Part shown: positions 32,817 through 44,250 of the stretch, in pieces
How positions within the stretch are numbered: position 1 is the stretch's first letter
Layout: every line of letters starts with the position of its first letter
Source of the DNA: Paraniabella defluvii
GTDB lineage: Bacteria; Bacteroidota; Bacteroidia; Chitinophagales; Chitinophagaceae
Direction of reading: 5' to 3'
NCBI GenBank assembly: GCA_019316985.1
Contig: CP079215.1
Coordinates: 5,890,001 to 5,954,000, forward strand
Length of the DNA: 64,000 nt
Program-made: the position numbers and the translations under genes
Notes under the pieces: generated by a model
Seen by the model: the letters and a program-made list of their open reading frames with translations, nothing else
Database searches by the model: none
Told to the model about the DNA's origin: nothing

Positions 32817-33946
32817 CTACTTACTGATCACCGATAAATTATGCTTGATCTTATTTGCTTTATGCAGCAGGTCCGCCTTCTCATTGCTCATAATGGTTAC
32901 ATGTCCCATCTTACGGCCGGGTTTGGTTTCCGCCTTACCATAGATATGAAAAAATGCATTTTCAATTTTCAGCATTTCTGTAAGCCCCTCGTAATGCGCG
33001 GTACCGCTATATCCTTCAGCCCCGATGATATTTTGCATTAAGGAAGATTGTATAGCATCGGTATTGCCTAAAGGGTATTGCAGCATCACCCGCCACAGCA
33101 TATCGAACTGGGAACTGTAATGCGCTTCAATGGTATGATGCCCGCTATTATGTACGCGTGGGGCCATTTCATTTACCAAAACGTCGCCTTCGGGCGTTAC
33201 AAACATTTCTACTGCGAAAATGCCTGGTGAGTTGAGGTTTTTCACTGATGCCAACGCAATCGCTTCGGCTTTATAATATACTTCCTTCGAAATTTCGGCC
33301 GGGCATAGCTGGAAAGCCAGCAGGTTCAGGCTGGTATCAAACACCATTTCCACGGCCGGGTACAAAGCCATTTTACCGTCCATGCTTACCGCAATCATCA
33401 TGGCGATCTCTTTAGCAATATCCACTTTTTCTCTAAAACACTGAGCGTATCAAACCCTTTGGTGATATCGCTTTCTTCATTAAGCACCTGAACGCCTTTT
33501 CCGTCATATCCGCCCTCAGCTAATTTGTGCACCGCGGGTAAAAAAGCGGTGTGCCGGGCCAGGTCGTCAATATTATGGGTTAATACATAGGGTGAGGTTG
33601 GAATTTTATGTTCGGTATAGTAATTCTTCTGGGTAGCTTTATTGCAAATAATTTTCAGCACAGCCGGCTTCGGAAAAATGGTCTTCCCCTCCTGTTCCAG
33701 CTTCTCCAACGCTTCAATATTTACATTCTCGATTTCGATGGTCAGGGCATCGAGGTCTTTCCCGAAATTATATACATCATCAAAGTTCTTAATATCGCCC
33801 TTTGTAAAATAATGACAAAGGTGGGCTGCGGGGCTGTGTGCGTCATTTTCCAGCACGTAAGTAGTTACCGGGTAATTAGCTGCGGCCTGTAAAAGCATCC
33901 TTCCTAATTGTCCGCCACCCAAAATTCCTATTTTTGCATGCCGCAA
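32817..33946 (-). CDS. purK: N5-carboxyaminoimidazole ribonucleotide synthase (one frameshift)
   Basis: ATP-grasp enzyme of purine synthesis that makes N5-CAIR from AIR, bicarbonate and ATP. About 376 residues. The N-terminus AKIGILGGGQLGRMLLQAA is the family signature. ATP-grasp core: PTSPYVLTHNIDDL, LAEGGYDGKGVQVL and, near the end, EMFVTPEGDVLVNEMAPRVHNSGHHT with its metal-binding Glu and Asn. One A is missing from an A-run near 33424, where LEKK should continue VDIAKEIAMMIAVS. The start appears to be TTG at 33946; no in-frame ATG precedes the motif. No purE is adjacent. Confidence 0.93.
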
Positions 33947-34071
33947 AGATAGGTATGTGCCGGGTTTGCCCGGCAGCCATTTATAACATTTACTTATGCA
34001 TATTTTGCAGCGTAACTGTTAAATTTGCAGCTAGTGGATCAGGTTGTCTCAAAATTGCATGAAGCCGGCCT

Positions 34072-34096
34072 GAAAATCAGTTAATCATTGATTTTC
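34072..34096. promoter_or_regulatory. perfect inverted repeat in divergent intergenic region
   Basis: GAAAATCA (34072-34079), nine bases, TGATTTTC (34089-34096), between the divergent purK and L,D-transpeptidase genes. It is not followed by a T-run, so an operator or leader hairpin is more likely than a terminator. Function unknown. Confidence 0.35.
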
Positions 34097-34188
34097 AACA
34101 TTTCAGCTCCGGGGCCATTAAACAAATCTACCTTGCTAGCAATTTTGAACCTTCCTGTTTTATCTTTTAAACGGGCAATTTATCTCAG

Positions 34189-35365
34189 ATGATGAAAAAT
34201 ATTTTTGGATTATTCTTGTTTTTTCAGGCAGTTTACAGGTACAAGCACAAACATCTTCCTTCAGTAACGCAGCCACCACATCTTTTGTTTCCTACCAAAT
34301 GGGGTTTCAACGCCCCAGGGAATCTTTTGCGCGTAAAGAAGCTAACCTGAAGGCATTATTTGAAGCGAAGAACCTGAAATGGCCGGCGCGGTATATGTAT
34401 ATCCGCTCGTTCAAATACGACAGCCAGCTGGAAGTATGGGTAAAAAATACAGTTACCGAGCCCTACAAATTGTTAAAGATTTATAAAGTTTGTGCCCTGG
34501 TGGGTACGCTGGGCCCCAAAAGATTTGAGGGAGACTACCAGGTGCCTGAAGGCTTTTACCATATTAACGAATTCAATCCCAACAGCGCTTATTATTTATC
34601 GCTGGGACTTAACTACCCCAATGCCTCAGACCGGGTGTTAAGCGATCCGGTAAAGCCGGGTGGTGATATTTATATTCACGGAGGCTGCGCTACAGTGGGC
34701 TGTATCCCCATTAAAGACGACCAGATTGATGAGCTGTATGTATTAACGGCCAGCAGCAAATCGGTGGGGCTTGACTTTATACCGGTGCATATTTTCCTAT
34801 TAAGTATGATGTTAAGAAAAGCTACGAATACCTGGCTAAGCTAACCAAAGACAATAAGCAGCTTAAAGATTTTTCGGATGTTATGGAAGACGCCTACGAT
34901 TATTTTGAGCAATACAAGCAGATCCCTGTTGTGATGATCAAAGATGACGGGCAATATGTGGTAAGCAATGCGTTGCCCAAAGTACCCAAATTTCAACCAA
35001 AGGTTCGTCCTGTAAGCAATCACAAGCCTTTAGTGCGTAATATAGATTTTGTAGCAGACGCCGTAGCCAAATGGCCTGAGTTCCCGGGTGGCGGCGAAGC
35101 CTATGCCGGTTTTCTGAAACAGGTGGGAAAAGATATGGTGAAGGCATTTCCTGATAGTGTAAGCCGGGTATATGCCCAGGTAGAATTTATTGTAGACAAG
35201 GATGGAACGCCTGTTAATTTTAAAGTATTAAAAGGTGTAGACCCTTATTTCAATGCAGTTTTGGTAGAGCAGATGGAAAAAATGCCCAAATGGTCGCCTG
35301 CTATATACCGCGAAAAGCCTGTAGCTAAAAAGATGGTGCAGACGGTACCCGTGGGAATTGACTAA
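34189..35365 (+). CDS. L,D-transpeptidase (YafK-type) fused to a TonB-C-like domain (frameshifts)
   Basis: Exported cell-wall enzyme. A signal peptide (MMKNIFGLFLFF, then QVQAQ after an indel near 34230) is followed by a YkuD/ErfK-type catalytic domain with DIYIHGGCATVGCIPI, the His and nucleophile Cys of the YafK/DpaA branch, whose members cleave or form links at meso-diaminopimelate. After a frame change near 34793 comes a linker and a C-terminal domain, KWPEFPGGGEAYAGFLKQ, VYAQVEFIVDKDGTPVNFKV and MEKMPKWSPAIYREKPV, matching the TonB C-terminal fold common in Bacteroidota. The combination may dock the enzyme to an outer-membrane or peptidoglycan partner. A strong hairpin follows at 35392. 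Stop 35363-35365. Confidence 0.85.
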
Positions 35366-35391
35366 GATCTTCTAGTTGACAGATAAGTTAT

Positions 35392-35420
35392 AAAGCGCAA
35401 TCAAGGTTTGGTTGCGCTTT
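35392..35420 (+). terminator. 13-bp hairpin downstream of the L,D-transpeptidase gene
   Basis: AAAGCGCAATCAA (35392-35404), loop GGT, TTGGTTGCGCTTT (35408-35420), paired throughout with one G-U. It begins 27 bases after the stop codon. The T-run is only the three bases closing the stem, so it may be a terminator or an mRNA 3' stabiliser. Confidence 0.65.
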
Positions 35421-35621
35421 GTGCTAATTATATCGAATATTATCTTTTTCACTTGTCCCCGATCTCGTTAGGAACGACTAACATTTTCCTGGCACCAATG
35501 TTCTGAAACACAAGGCGGTTGTTTTATTTTCTTCAAAGGAAGGCAGACATATTCTTCATTTTTCAGCTGTTATCTCGAAAGTTTTAAAGTTCTTTTAGAC
35601 GCCGGCAAGAGCCAACCTTCA

Positions 35622-36166
35622 TTAGGCCAAAGAGTCATTTTGTCGCTTTCTAAGTTCTTTTTCTATCAGTTTTTTTAGGCTATCGAAATTCAGTTGCAGG
35701 GAACCCGAAATATTACAACAGGAGAACCGTAGGTTTTATAATTCAATTTGAACGCCTGTTTTGATAAAAAATTCTTCCTCTCGTTTATGTATTTTAGCGG
35801 ATTCCTGATGTTTAAAATCAGCAACCTGGTCGATACCACCTGCTTTTCTGTAACCCTGATAATATCATTCCATTCCACCGTGCCCACGCCCCAGAGCGCT
35901 TGTATTGAATGTAATTCCAGTATCATCGATAGTTAAACCTGGTTTACTATCCAATAATTTTAAAAGTATAGCAATAAAACAACAACCAAAAAAATCATTG
36001 ACATTGCTCCTACAGATTTGACTATCGCAATATTTCTCACAATAATGGACATGAAGTTTTCAGGGTGAATAAATATCAGGTAGCCTACAACTACGAATAC
36101 AGTTGAGCCGCCCCAAGCAACTAATGCTTTTCTTTTGCTTAAAGGAATGATTATTTTATTATTCAT
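35622..36166 (-). CDS. STM3941-family membrane protein (frameshifts)
   Basis: Short protein with two N-terminal membrane segments and a cytoplasmic PH-like domain. It starts MNNKIIIPLSKRKALVAWGG (ATG 36166; an ATG at 36178 is also in frame), helices around STVFVVVGYLIFI and VGAMSMIFLVVVLLLYF, then KLLDSKPGLTIDDTGITF, EWNDIIRVTEKQVVST and the family-typical FKLNYKTYGSPVVIS...LQLNFDSLKKLIEK end. Indels lie near 35918-35965 and 35705. Function of the family is not known. The stop codon of an upstream minus-strand reading frame overlaps the chosen start, which supports ATG 36166. Confidence 0.75.
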
Positions 36167-36480
36167 ACAACTTGTCATAGTACCAATTTACCGATTCCTG
36201 CTCTACAAGCTTAGCCATACCAATAGTCGTTAAAATAAGCAGCTACTATATTTCTATTATATTATTCCTATAATTATCGGAATTAAGATTCCCATTGTCC
36301 ACTCTATACCAAGGATGTGAGCTGCCGGCGTCATCTGCTATTCGTGATTTAATGGGAAAATTAAATATTCTCAATTATATAAATAACCCTAATGCTCCAG
36401 TAATCCGAGTCCCAATCTTTTTGCTTTTCGGTATACTTGTCAAACCTTCTTTCCTCATTGAAAATGTTAATCAAAACTAT
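36159..36480 (-). pseudogene. unrecognised reading frame, broken, upstream of the STM3941-family gene
   Basis: No single frame is open, but pieces on the minus strand look coding: RRFDKYTEKQKDWDSDYW, then RVDNGNLNSDNYRNN, then AAYFNDYWYG and KLVEQESVNWYYDKLYE with stop 36159-36161. The pieces are rich in Trp, Tyr, Asp and Asn. The last stop overlaps the ATG of the next gene (TATGAATAA), a translational-coupling arrangement that would be odd for noncoding DNA. It may be an intact small gene hidden by several sequencing indels, or a real remnant. No family recognised. Confidence 0.35.
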
Positions 36481-36483
36481 AGA

Positions 36484-38350
36484 CTAAGGTTGCAGCTCCA
36501 ATACCAGGTTACACATGGGCCGAAGAGCAATAGAATCCTTTAGCGGATGCGTTGTACCTGTTACCACATCATTCGCTTTTGTAAAGCCATCCAGCATTTC
36601 AGCAAACCTGTTCAACGAAAGGGTAAAGGGCTTTTCATTGGTATTCATAATACACATCACCGTTTGCTGTGCATCATACCTGAAATAAACATATACGCCA
36701 TCGTAAGGTACAAACTGCATCAGCTTCCCTGTTTTAATGGCCGATGAGCTTTTCCTGAATTGCGCCAGCTTCCTGATATAATCAAACACCTGGTTTTCTT
36801 TGGCCGTTCTGCCGGCCGCTGTAAACTTATTGGTCTTATCATCTTTCCAGCCCCGGGAAAGTCGAGCCGTACATAACCATCATTGGGCGAGGTAGTGCCT
36901 GCCATCAGTATCTCGTTACCATAATACATTTGCGGGATACCCCTGCCGGTAAGCAGCCAGGCGAAAGCAGCTTTATACTTAGCCGTATCCTCATTTACCA
37001 CGCTGTAAAACCTCGCAATATCATGATTGTCTAAAAATATTACTTGGCGCATCGGGTCTTTATATAAAAAATCCTGCGACAACGTGGTGTATAATTTATT
37101 TACGCCCTCCGTCCAGCCAAAGGGCTGTGTTAGCGCCGGTTGAATGCCATAGAATAAGGTCTGGAAATCGGTGGTGGCCTGTAAGTTACTTTTAAAAGGA
37201 ACATTATAGTTATTCTCGCAGAAGTAACTTTGATTAGGCACCCCATGTACCCATGTTTCGCCAAATATGCTCAGCTTTGGAAAATCATTATACAAAGCCT
37301 GGTTGCAGCGGTTCATAAAAGGCAGATCATTGTAAGCATAGGTATCAATCCGCCAGCCATCAATACCAAACTCCTCCACGGTCCAAATGGCATGTTGTAT
37401 TAAGAACTGCTGCACCATTTCATTGCTCTGATCCCAATCGGGCATCGACGGTACAAACCAGCCGTCAGACATTAATTTTTATCAGCAGCCGAGGCATAAG
37501 GATCAAACACCACCTGGTCTTTATAGCTGGTTTGGGTAAATTGGGGCCAGCGATGGAACCAGCTGCTATCCGGCTGATCTTTGAATAAGAAATGCTCTGT
37601 ACCTACATGGTTATACACCGCATCCTGTATAATTTTCATCCCTTTTGCATGCGCTGCGTTCACCAGTTCGTGATAAGCCTGCTCTCCCCTATCCTTCTTT
37701 CTATTTTATAATGATCGGTAAAAGCATAACCATGTTCGGTGCGCTCGGGCATATCATTTTCAATAACCGGGTTCAGCCAGATGGCTGTTACGCCCAGGTC
37801 GTGCAGGTAATCCAGGTGATTTTGCACTCCTTCAAATCGCCGCCATGACGATTAAACACCGTATCCCGTCTCAGGCTTTGATCCCGCATTCCTTTTACCC
37901 TGTCGTTGCTTTCATCGCCATTGCTAAAACGATCCGGCATAATAAGGTACATCAGGTCTTCAGAGGTCACCCCTTTGGCATAGGCCGTTCCATTACCCGC
38001 GCGGCGCGCTTTCAGCTCATACCTTAGTCCTTTTTACCTATAAAAGGCAAGGTAATCCAGCCCGGCTGCGCATGCGCAGCTATTTCAATATCAAAGAAAA
38101 TATAGTTGGGGTTATTTACTCTTTTTATCTGTTTCAGATGCACACCCGGCGCCAGTTCCATACCCTCCGGTTTCATTTTAATCATAGGTACTGTGGCCGC
38201 AACTTTGTTGCCCCTTACCATTACCATTACCTGTAGCTGGTTCCATTTCATACCCGTCCACCAATGGATAGGATAAGCGGCTACCTGCTGCGCCTGCGCC
38301 GCAATCATTGCACTCAACAGCACTGCTACCAAAACCAATCTTTTCATCAT
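36484..38350 (-). CDS. susA: periplasmic alpha-amylase / neopullulanase-like, GH13 (frameshifts)
   Basis: Secreted glycoside hydrolase family 13 enzyme, about 620 residues, close in length and layout to Bacteroides SusA: it hydrolyses maltodextrins or cyclodextrins after uptake. Signal peptide LVLVAVLLSAMIAAQAQ, an N-terminal beta-sandwich (YPIHWWTGMKWNQLQVMV), then the barrel: IMPDRFSNGD, DAVYNHVGTEHF, FGIDGWRIDTYAY (nucleophile Asp), IFGETWVHG (acid/base Glu) and VIFLDNHDIARF. A C-terminal beta domain ends ...NLVLELQP. Indels lie near 38028, 37840, 37700, 37477 and 36840. It lies 19 bases after a sugar transporter gene, with which it is probably cotranscribed. The symbol is by analogy. Confidence 0.9.
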
Positions 38351-38369
38351 CCGTTTTTTTAGTTAAAAC

Positions 38370-39723
38370 TTATTTATCTGCCAATTTTATAAACAATACA
38401 TATGCCGCCCCTGCCAGCATCAGCACACCGGCTACCACCAGGTAGTATATGGCATGGCTATGAAAAAGTTGGCTTACAATGGGGCCGCCGATCAACCCGT
38501 TAATGATCTGGGGTATCACAATAAAGAAATTAAAAATGCCCATGTAAATACCCATCTTGCGCTGGGGAATGCTTTCGATTAACATTGCATAGGCATGGCG
38601 AGTATGCTGGCCCAGGCAAAACCAATGCCCAGCATGCTGATCCATAAAAAGCTGGTATCTTTAATAAAGAAGAGCGAGATCAGTCCTAAACCGCCGCTGG
38701 CCAGGGCCAGTGCATGGGTTTGCTTTTTTCCGATCTTAGCCGCTAACGGTATCAATACAAAAGCAAAAGGAATAGCAAAGAAATTATACCACCCGAATAA
38801 TGAGCCCACAAAGTCGCCTGCCTTATTGAAGGCTGCCGAATGCGTATCATCCGGCTGCAGGCCAAAATGATGGGTGGCAATGGCGCTGGTTGTAAATACC
38901 CACATAGAGAACAGGGCAAACCAGGAAAAAAACTGCACCACGCCCAGCTTTTTCATATTAGCAGGTATGTTCGCAAAATCCTTGAACATATCGGAGAAGC
39001 TTGCTTTGGTTTCCGCGTTATGATCTTCACCCGAAAAGGCGGCCAGCTCAGCCGGGGTATATTCTTTGGTGGTAGCAATGGTATATAGAATTGTAGCCAG
39101 CAATATAGCAGCCCCTATGTAAAATGAGTAAATAACATTCAGTGGCACAAAGCCTGCATCAGCAGTGTTTGACACGCCCATGTAGGTTAGTATAGACGGC
39201 AATGAAGAGCCTATTACAGCTCCGATACCTATCAATATGGTTTGTACGCTAAACCCTACGGTGCCCTGCTCTTTGGGCAGCATATCTCCTACCAGCGCCC
39301 GGAACGGCTCCATAGATATATTCACCGATGCGTCCATTAATGTAAGAAATGCAACAGCCAGCAACAATACATTGGCTGCAAAAAAATGCGTCACGCTGGC
39401 GGAGTTGGGTAAAAACACCAGGCCTAATGCACAAAGAATAGCGCCAACTAAAAAATAAGGTTTGCGCCTCCCCATCGCTCCCCAGGTGTTATCGCCCATA
39501 TGGCCAATAATGGGCTGCACTATTAACCCGGTTACAGGCGCTACCAGCCAGAACCAGGATAGCTGGTGCACATCGGCGCCAAAGTTGGCGAGTATGCGGC
39601 TGGCATTGCCATTCTGCAAACCAAAAGCCATTTGTATACCTAAAAGCCCATGCTCATATTAATGATGCGGGCCAGGGACAAACCAGGCTTCTGCGTGGGA
39701 ATCAATTCTTGTGTTGAAGACAT
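38370..39723 (-). CDS. MFS sugar transporter, SLC45/maltose type (frameshifts)
   Basis: Inner-membrane permease with 12 predicted helices. The ATG at 39723 (MSSTQELIPTQKPGLSLARI) leads, after an indel near 39653, into GIQMAFGLQNGNASRILANFG and VAPVTGLIVQPIIGHMGD, with the MFS loop motif GAMGRRKPYFLVGA. The second half has KIGKKQTHALALASGGLGL. A break near 38595 joins ASILAMP to YAMLIESIPQRKMGIYMG. The GR-KPY motif and the neighbouring SusA-like amylase suggest uptake of maltose or maltodextrins. It is the first gene of a two-gene unit. A terminator-like hairpin at 39791 separates it from glgC. Confidence 0.88.
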
Positions 39724-39790
39724 TGCAATCGTTTTATAATGCAAATATATAGCATTATGTATTTAGTACACATTAAAAACACTAATAAAA

Positions 39791-39811
39791 AAACCCCGTT
39801 TAGCGGGGTTT
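39791..39811 (-). terminator. rho-independent terminator of glgAC
   Basis: AAACCCCG (39791-39798), loop TTTAG, CGGGGTTT (39804-39811). On the minus strand the stem runs into seven T. It starts 12 bases after the glgC stop codon. Confidence 0.88.
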
Positions 39812-39822
39812 ACTATTTTATA

Positions 39823-41097
39823 TTACATAACCATTGGGGAATACCGCACCTTTTTGGTTACGATAATACCATCCTTAACGGTATATAATTCTGTTTCGGT
39901 ATTAGCCAGGTGCGCGCCGCCGTTTAAACGTACATCATCACCTATGCGGCAGTTTTTATCGATAATGCAATTACGCAGGTAACAGCGCTTGCCGATACCT
40001 ATGGGCGGTAATCCTTTATTCTGGTCGTTGTTGATATCGTCAATCGTTTCATAATAGTCGCTACCCATTATATAACAGCTTACTACTGTTGAGCCGTAGC
40101 CGATACGCGACCTGATGCCGATTACACTGTGCTCTATTCTTGAAGCATTAATGATACAACCGTCTGCTATCACCGTTTTTTCAAGGGTAGTGCCGCTTAT
40201 TTTGGCCGGTGGCAGCATACGAGGCCGGGTATAAATAGACTTTGTATTATCGAAAAGGTTAAACTCGGGTATATCTGCCGTTAGTTCGAGGTTCGCTTCA
40301 AAAAAGGAGTAAATAGTTCCGATATCGGTCCAGTAGCCCTCGTACTGGTAGCTGGCCACTTTATATTCACTGATGGAAGAAGGAATAATTTCTTTTCCAA
40401 AATCGGTAGTATCGGGATGAATTTTTAACAGCAGGTCTAAAAGCAGCTGCCTGTTAAAAACATAAATACCCATAGAAGCCAGGTAATTACGGCCTTTTGC
40501 CTGCATGGCGGGGCCTGTATCGCTTACCCATTCTCCCAGTATATCTTTTGAGGGCTTTTCAATAAATGAGCTGATCAGGCTTTCTTCATTTACTTTCAGG
40601 ATACCGAACTCAGGCGCTTCACGATCACCAACAGGTATGGTGGCAATCGAAATATCAGCTCCGGTAGCTTTATGGTTCTCGATCATTTTATTAAAATCCA
40701 TCTGGTATAGCTGGTCGCCCGAAAGGATCAGCACATACTCGCTGGGAAAAGCAGACAGGTGCCGTAAACATTGCCTTACCGCATCAGCGGTACCCTGGTA
40801 CCAGGCCGGGTTATCGGGTGTTTGTTCTGCAGCAAGTATATCTACAAATGCAGTGCTGAAAGCACTGAAGCGATAGGTGTTCTTGATATGCCTGTTTAAC
40901 GAAGCCGAGTTGTATTGCGTCAATACAAACATGCGGTTAATGTCAGAATTAATACAGTTAGAGATGGGAATGTCCACCAGCCTGTATTTACCAGCTATAG
41001 GTACTGCAGGTTTCGACCTGCTGCTTGTTAATGGAGCAAGTCGGCTTCCGGCACCTCCACCTAAAATCATTGCGATAACTTCCTGCGAGATACTCAT
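39823..41097 (-). CDS. glgC: glucose-1-phosphate adenylyltransferase (intact)
   Basis: 424 residues, one of the few long uninterrupted genes here. It makes ADP-glucose from ATP and glucose-1-phosphate, the committed step of glycogen synthesis. The N-terminal nucleotidyltransferase motif is AMILGGGAGSRLAPLTSSR, with the conserved SKPAVPIAGKYRLVDIPISN. Catalytic and substrate blocks are YQGTADAVRQ, LILSGDQLYQMDF, FIEKPSKD and YEGYWTDIGTI. The C-terminal left-handed beta-helix has hexapeptide-like repeats (VIADGCIINASRIEHSVIG; NCIIDKNCRIGDDVRLNGG). It follows glgA by 52 bases and ends before a strong terminator. Confidence 0.98.
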   Translation of the reverse strand: MSISQEVIAMILGGGAGSRLAPLTSSRSKPAVPIAGKYRLVDIPISNCINSDINRMFVLTQYNSASLNRHIKNTYRFSAFSTAFVDILAAEQTPDNPAWYQGTADAVRQCLRHLSAFPSEYVLILSGDQLYQMDFNKMIENHKATGADISIATIPVGDREAPEFGILKVNEESLISSFIEKPSKDILGEWVSDTGPAMQAKGRNYLASMGIYVFNRQLLLDLLLKIHPDTTDFGKEIIPSSISEYKVASYQYEGYWTDIGTIYSFFEANLELTADIPEFNLFDNTKSIYTRPRMLPPAKISGTTLEKTVIADGCIINASRIEHSVIGIRSRIGYGSTVVSCYIMGSDYYETIDDINNDQNKGLPPIGIGKRCYLRNCIIDKNCRIGDDVRLNGGAHLANTETELYTVKDGIIVTKKVRYSPMVM

Positions 41098-41149
41098 GAG
41101 TTTATTTTTTTAAAGTTTGTTCTTTTAAGTTGTATAACGCCACTATATA

Positions 41150-42572
41150 TTATAATACTGACTCGTATAGTTCGAGGTACTTTTGTGCCGACGAGGTCCA
41201 GCTATGATTAATACCCATCATCTTTTGCCTGATCTCTTTAAACTGGCCCGGCTTATTTTCAAATAGGTCTATAGCCCGTCCTACCGAATAAGCAATGTCG
41301 CCTACGCTCGACTGCTCCATAGTTATACCAAAACCTCCCGGAGCCCCATAGTCTATCACGGTATCCTTTAATCCGCCCACGTTACGCACAATAGGTACGG
41401 TACCATAGCGCAATGCATATAACTGGTTCAGGCCGCAGGGCTCCACCCTGCTGGGCATCAATAAAAAGTCGGAACCCGCATAAATAAGGTGGCTCAACGA
41501 TTCGCTATATCCTATATAAGTATTTACATAACCTTTCAATGTTTTATTCATCTCTACTAAAGCCGCCTCCACATAAGGATTGCCCGATCCCAGCACCAGG
41601 AAGGATGCTTTACCACCGTACTGGTAAATCGACTGGCTGATGCCTTCAGGCAGCAGATCGGCAGCCTTTTCATCTACCAGCCTGCCTATAAAACTGATCA
41701 AAGGCTTTTTAGGATCGAGGCCGAACTGTTTGGTCAGCTCAGCCTTATGCTTGGCCTTTCCTTCGCTTACCGTGGTGGCGTCGTAGCCCTGCAGCAAAAA
41801 GGCGTCCGTAGCCGGGTTCCACACTTCCGTGTCGATACCATTTATGATACCGCTGCATTTACCCTTTTCATATTCAAACAAGGCCTCCAGCCCGGCTGCA
41901 GACTGGCGCAGCTCTTCCATATAATTCGGACTCACTGTAGTCACTTTCCAGGCACATTTTACTGCAGACGCCATTGGATTGATCAGGTTGTTCCAGTCGA
42001 GATAACCCCAGTTTACCGTATCATAAGCGGGGATCATGTAGTATTTATCCCAGCTGAACTGCCCCTGGTACTGCCCGTTATGTATGGTGAAAATGGTAGG
42101 TATTTCCGACAAATGGTACCTGAATGCATGCACATACTTGCAAAAGAAAGGAATAAAGCCAGCCTGGTGATCGTGGCAATGTATGATATCAGGTTTATCC
42201 TGCCAGCGGCTCAGCCAATCACAAACCGCCAGCTGAAAAGAAATAAATCTTTCGGCATCATCGTCATAACCATAAATCTTCTCACGATCGAGCACCCCGT
42301 TAATATCTACCAGGTAAAGGTCAAACCCCAGCTTACCTGTTTTTTTCTTTGATTACACTATACTTAAACCAATGGTTGCCCAATACCTGGCCGCCCTCAT
42401 GTACCAGGTCCCATTCATTATCATACAGGAACTTGGTACGATACATAGGCATCACCACTTTTGCCACATGGCCCAACTCGTTTTGGTATTTGGGGAGCGC
42501 TCCCACCACGTCACCAAGCCCACCTGCCTTTGCCATAGGATAACACTCCGCCGATACGTGCACAATTTCCAT
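41150..42572 (-). CDS. glgA: glycogen synthase, GT5 (one frameshift)
   Basis: ADP-glucose-dependent glycosyltransferase that extends alpha-1,4-glucan. It starts EIVHVSAECYPMAKAGGLGD, with the KAGGLGDV ADP-glucose motif, and contains IIHCHDHQAGFIPFF, TIFTIHNGQYQGQF and, in the second Rossmann domain, LISFIGRLVDEKAADLLPE, FLLMPSRVEPCGLNQLYAL and GTVPIVRNVGGLKDTV. The catalytic Glu lies in the VEPCG block. One base is missing near 42345, where SVIKEKTGKLGFDLYLVD should read through. It diverges from the FucP-like gene; the 157-base gap (42573-42729) is A+T-rich and probably holds both promoters. Confidence 0.95.
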
Positions 42573-42729
42573 ATATTACATCTTACGTTTCAACTAATAA
42601 TGTAGGAAGAAAATATGAACTAACATCATTTTATGCAAACATATTTAACCTGATAAAAATCACCGCTAATGTGAATGGTTTATTTTATATTTACCCATTA
42701 AATAAAAACTGAAAAATCAATTTTGCTAT

Positions 42730-44169
42730 ATGAATAAAAGCTCAACCCAATGGGGTCAGTTTATATCTCTTGTTACTGTTTTTTTTCTTCTGGGGTTTGT
42801 GGCAGCCAGTAACGATATCTTAATTCCTGTATTTAAAGAAGCCTTTGACCTAAGCCAGGGGCAGAGTCAGTTAGTAGCAGTTGCATTTTACGTGGCATAT
42901 ACGGTTGGCTCCGTGATTTACATGATTATTTCCTGGCAATCGGAAAAGACCTGGTTAATAAAATAGGCTATAAAAACGCGCTGGTGCTGGGGCTTGTAGT
43001 ATCTGCGCTGGGCACTATTTTATTCTATCCTGCCGCTAATACAGGGTCTTTTGCGTTAATGTTGTCCGGCTTATTTATAGTTGGCCTGGGCTTTTCACTT
43101 CAGCAAACAGTTGCTAATCCTCTGGCTATTGCGCTGGGTCCCGAGAAAACGGGGTCACAAAGGCTAACGCTGGCTGGCGGCATCAATAATTTTGGAACAA
43201 CCATCGGCCCGTTAATTGTAAGCTTTGCCATTTTTGGCTCGGCAACCAACCCCGATACAACGGCAAGTATTGAAAGTGTTAAAATTCCCTATTTATGCCT
43301 GGGCGCTGCCTTCCTGCTGGTAGCCATCTTTTGAAATTCTCAAAAGTGCCTAACAAACCTGAGGTTGAAGAAGCAGCGGCTGACGGAACCCATTATGAAA
43401 ATGTGATCTCCAGGAAGTCTGCACTTCATTATCCTCAATTAGTTTTAGGAATGTTAGCCATTTTTGTGTACGTAGGCGTTGAGGTTTCAACAGCCAGTAA
43501 TTTGCCTGCGTATATGGAAAAGGATCTGGGATTTTCTGTTAAAGATGTAGCTCCATACATCTCGCTCTATTGGGCAAGCATGATGATCGGCCGCTGGTCG
43601 GGCGCTGTGGAAGCCTTTAACCTAAGTAAATCAACAGAAAAATTTGTAAAATTAATTGCGCCCTATCTTGCTTTTGGCGTTTTCTTACTGGTAAATTTTA
43701 TCGCCGGGCACGAATTGGGAGCTTTTTATGTTTATGCTGCGATCATCCTGGTTTTGATTGCTGCCGATTATATGAGCCAGGAAGCCCGGTGAGAATGCTG
43801 CTTATTTTCTCTATACTGGGAATTATTGCTACGGCAATAGGTATGGCTACAACCGGGATGGTAAGCGTTTATGCATTCACCAGTGTGGGCCTTTTCTGCA
43901 GCACTTTATGGCCTTGTATATTTACTTTGGCATTGGCCGGGCTGGGCAAGAGCACGAGTCAGGGAAGTAGTTTCCTTGTAATGATGATCATGGGCGGCGG
44001 TATTGTCAGCTGGCTGCAGGGTATTATCGCAGATTCCACTTCTATACATTATAGTTATATTGTTGGAATTATTTGCTTCGCCTATTTAGCATTTTACGCA
44101 ATTAGAGTGAAAAGCATTCTGAAATCACAGGGAATTAGCTATGATAGCCAGGTGAGCGGCGGACATTAA
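42730..44169 (+). CDS. FucP-family sugar:proton symporter (frameshifts)
   Basis: MFS permease with 12 predicted helices of the L-fucose/glucose/galactose FucP group. The N-terminus SLVTVFFLLGFVAASNDILIP has the family's conserved GF-A-N-D-L-P pattern. Other signatures are VAYTVGSVIYMI, GLGFSLQQTVANPLAIALGP (the Q-NP motif) and YVGVEVSTASNLPAYME in the second half. Indels lie near 42935, 43333 and 43788. The following ROK sugar kinase, 81 bases on, suggests uptake and phosphorylation of a hexose such as glucose. Confidence 0.9.
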
Positions 44170-44250
44170 GAAAAAAAAATATGTGGATATAACACATCTA
44201 AGTATTTTTACGCCTGATTCATTATAATAACAAAAACTTAATTCAAAGTA

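Noticed and set aside
41747..42352. 201-codon open frame on plus within glgA
   Set aside because: Antisense to strongly conserved glycogen synthase motifs.
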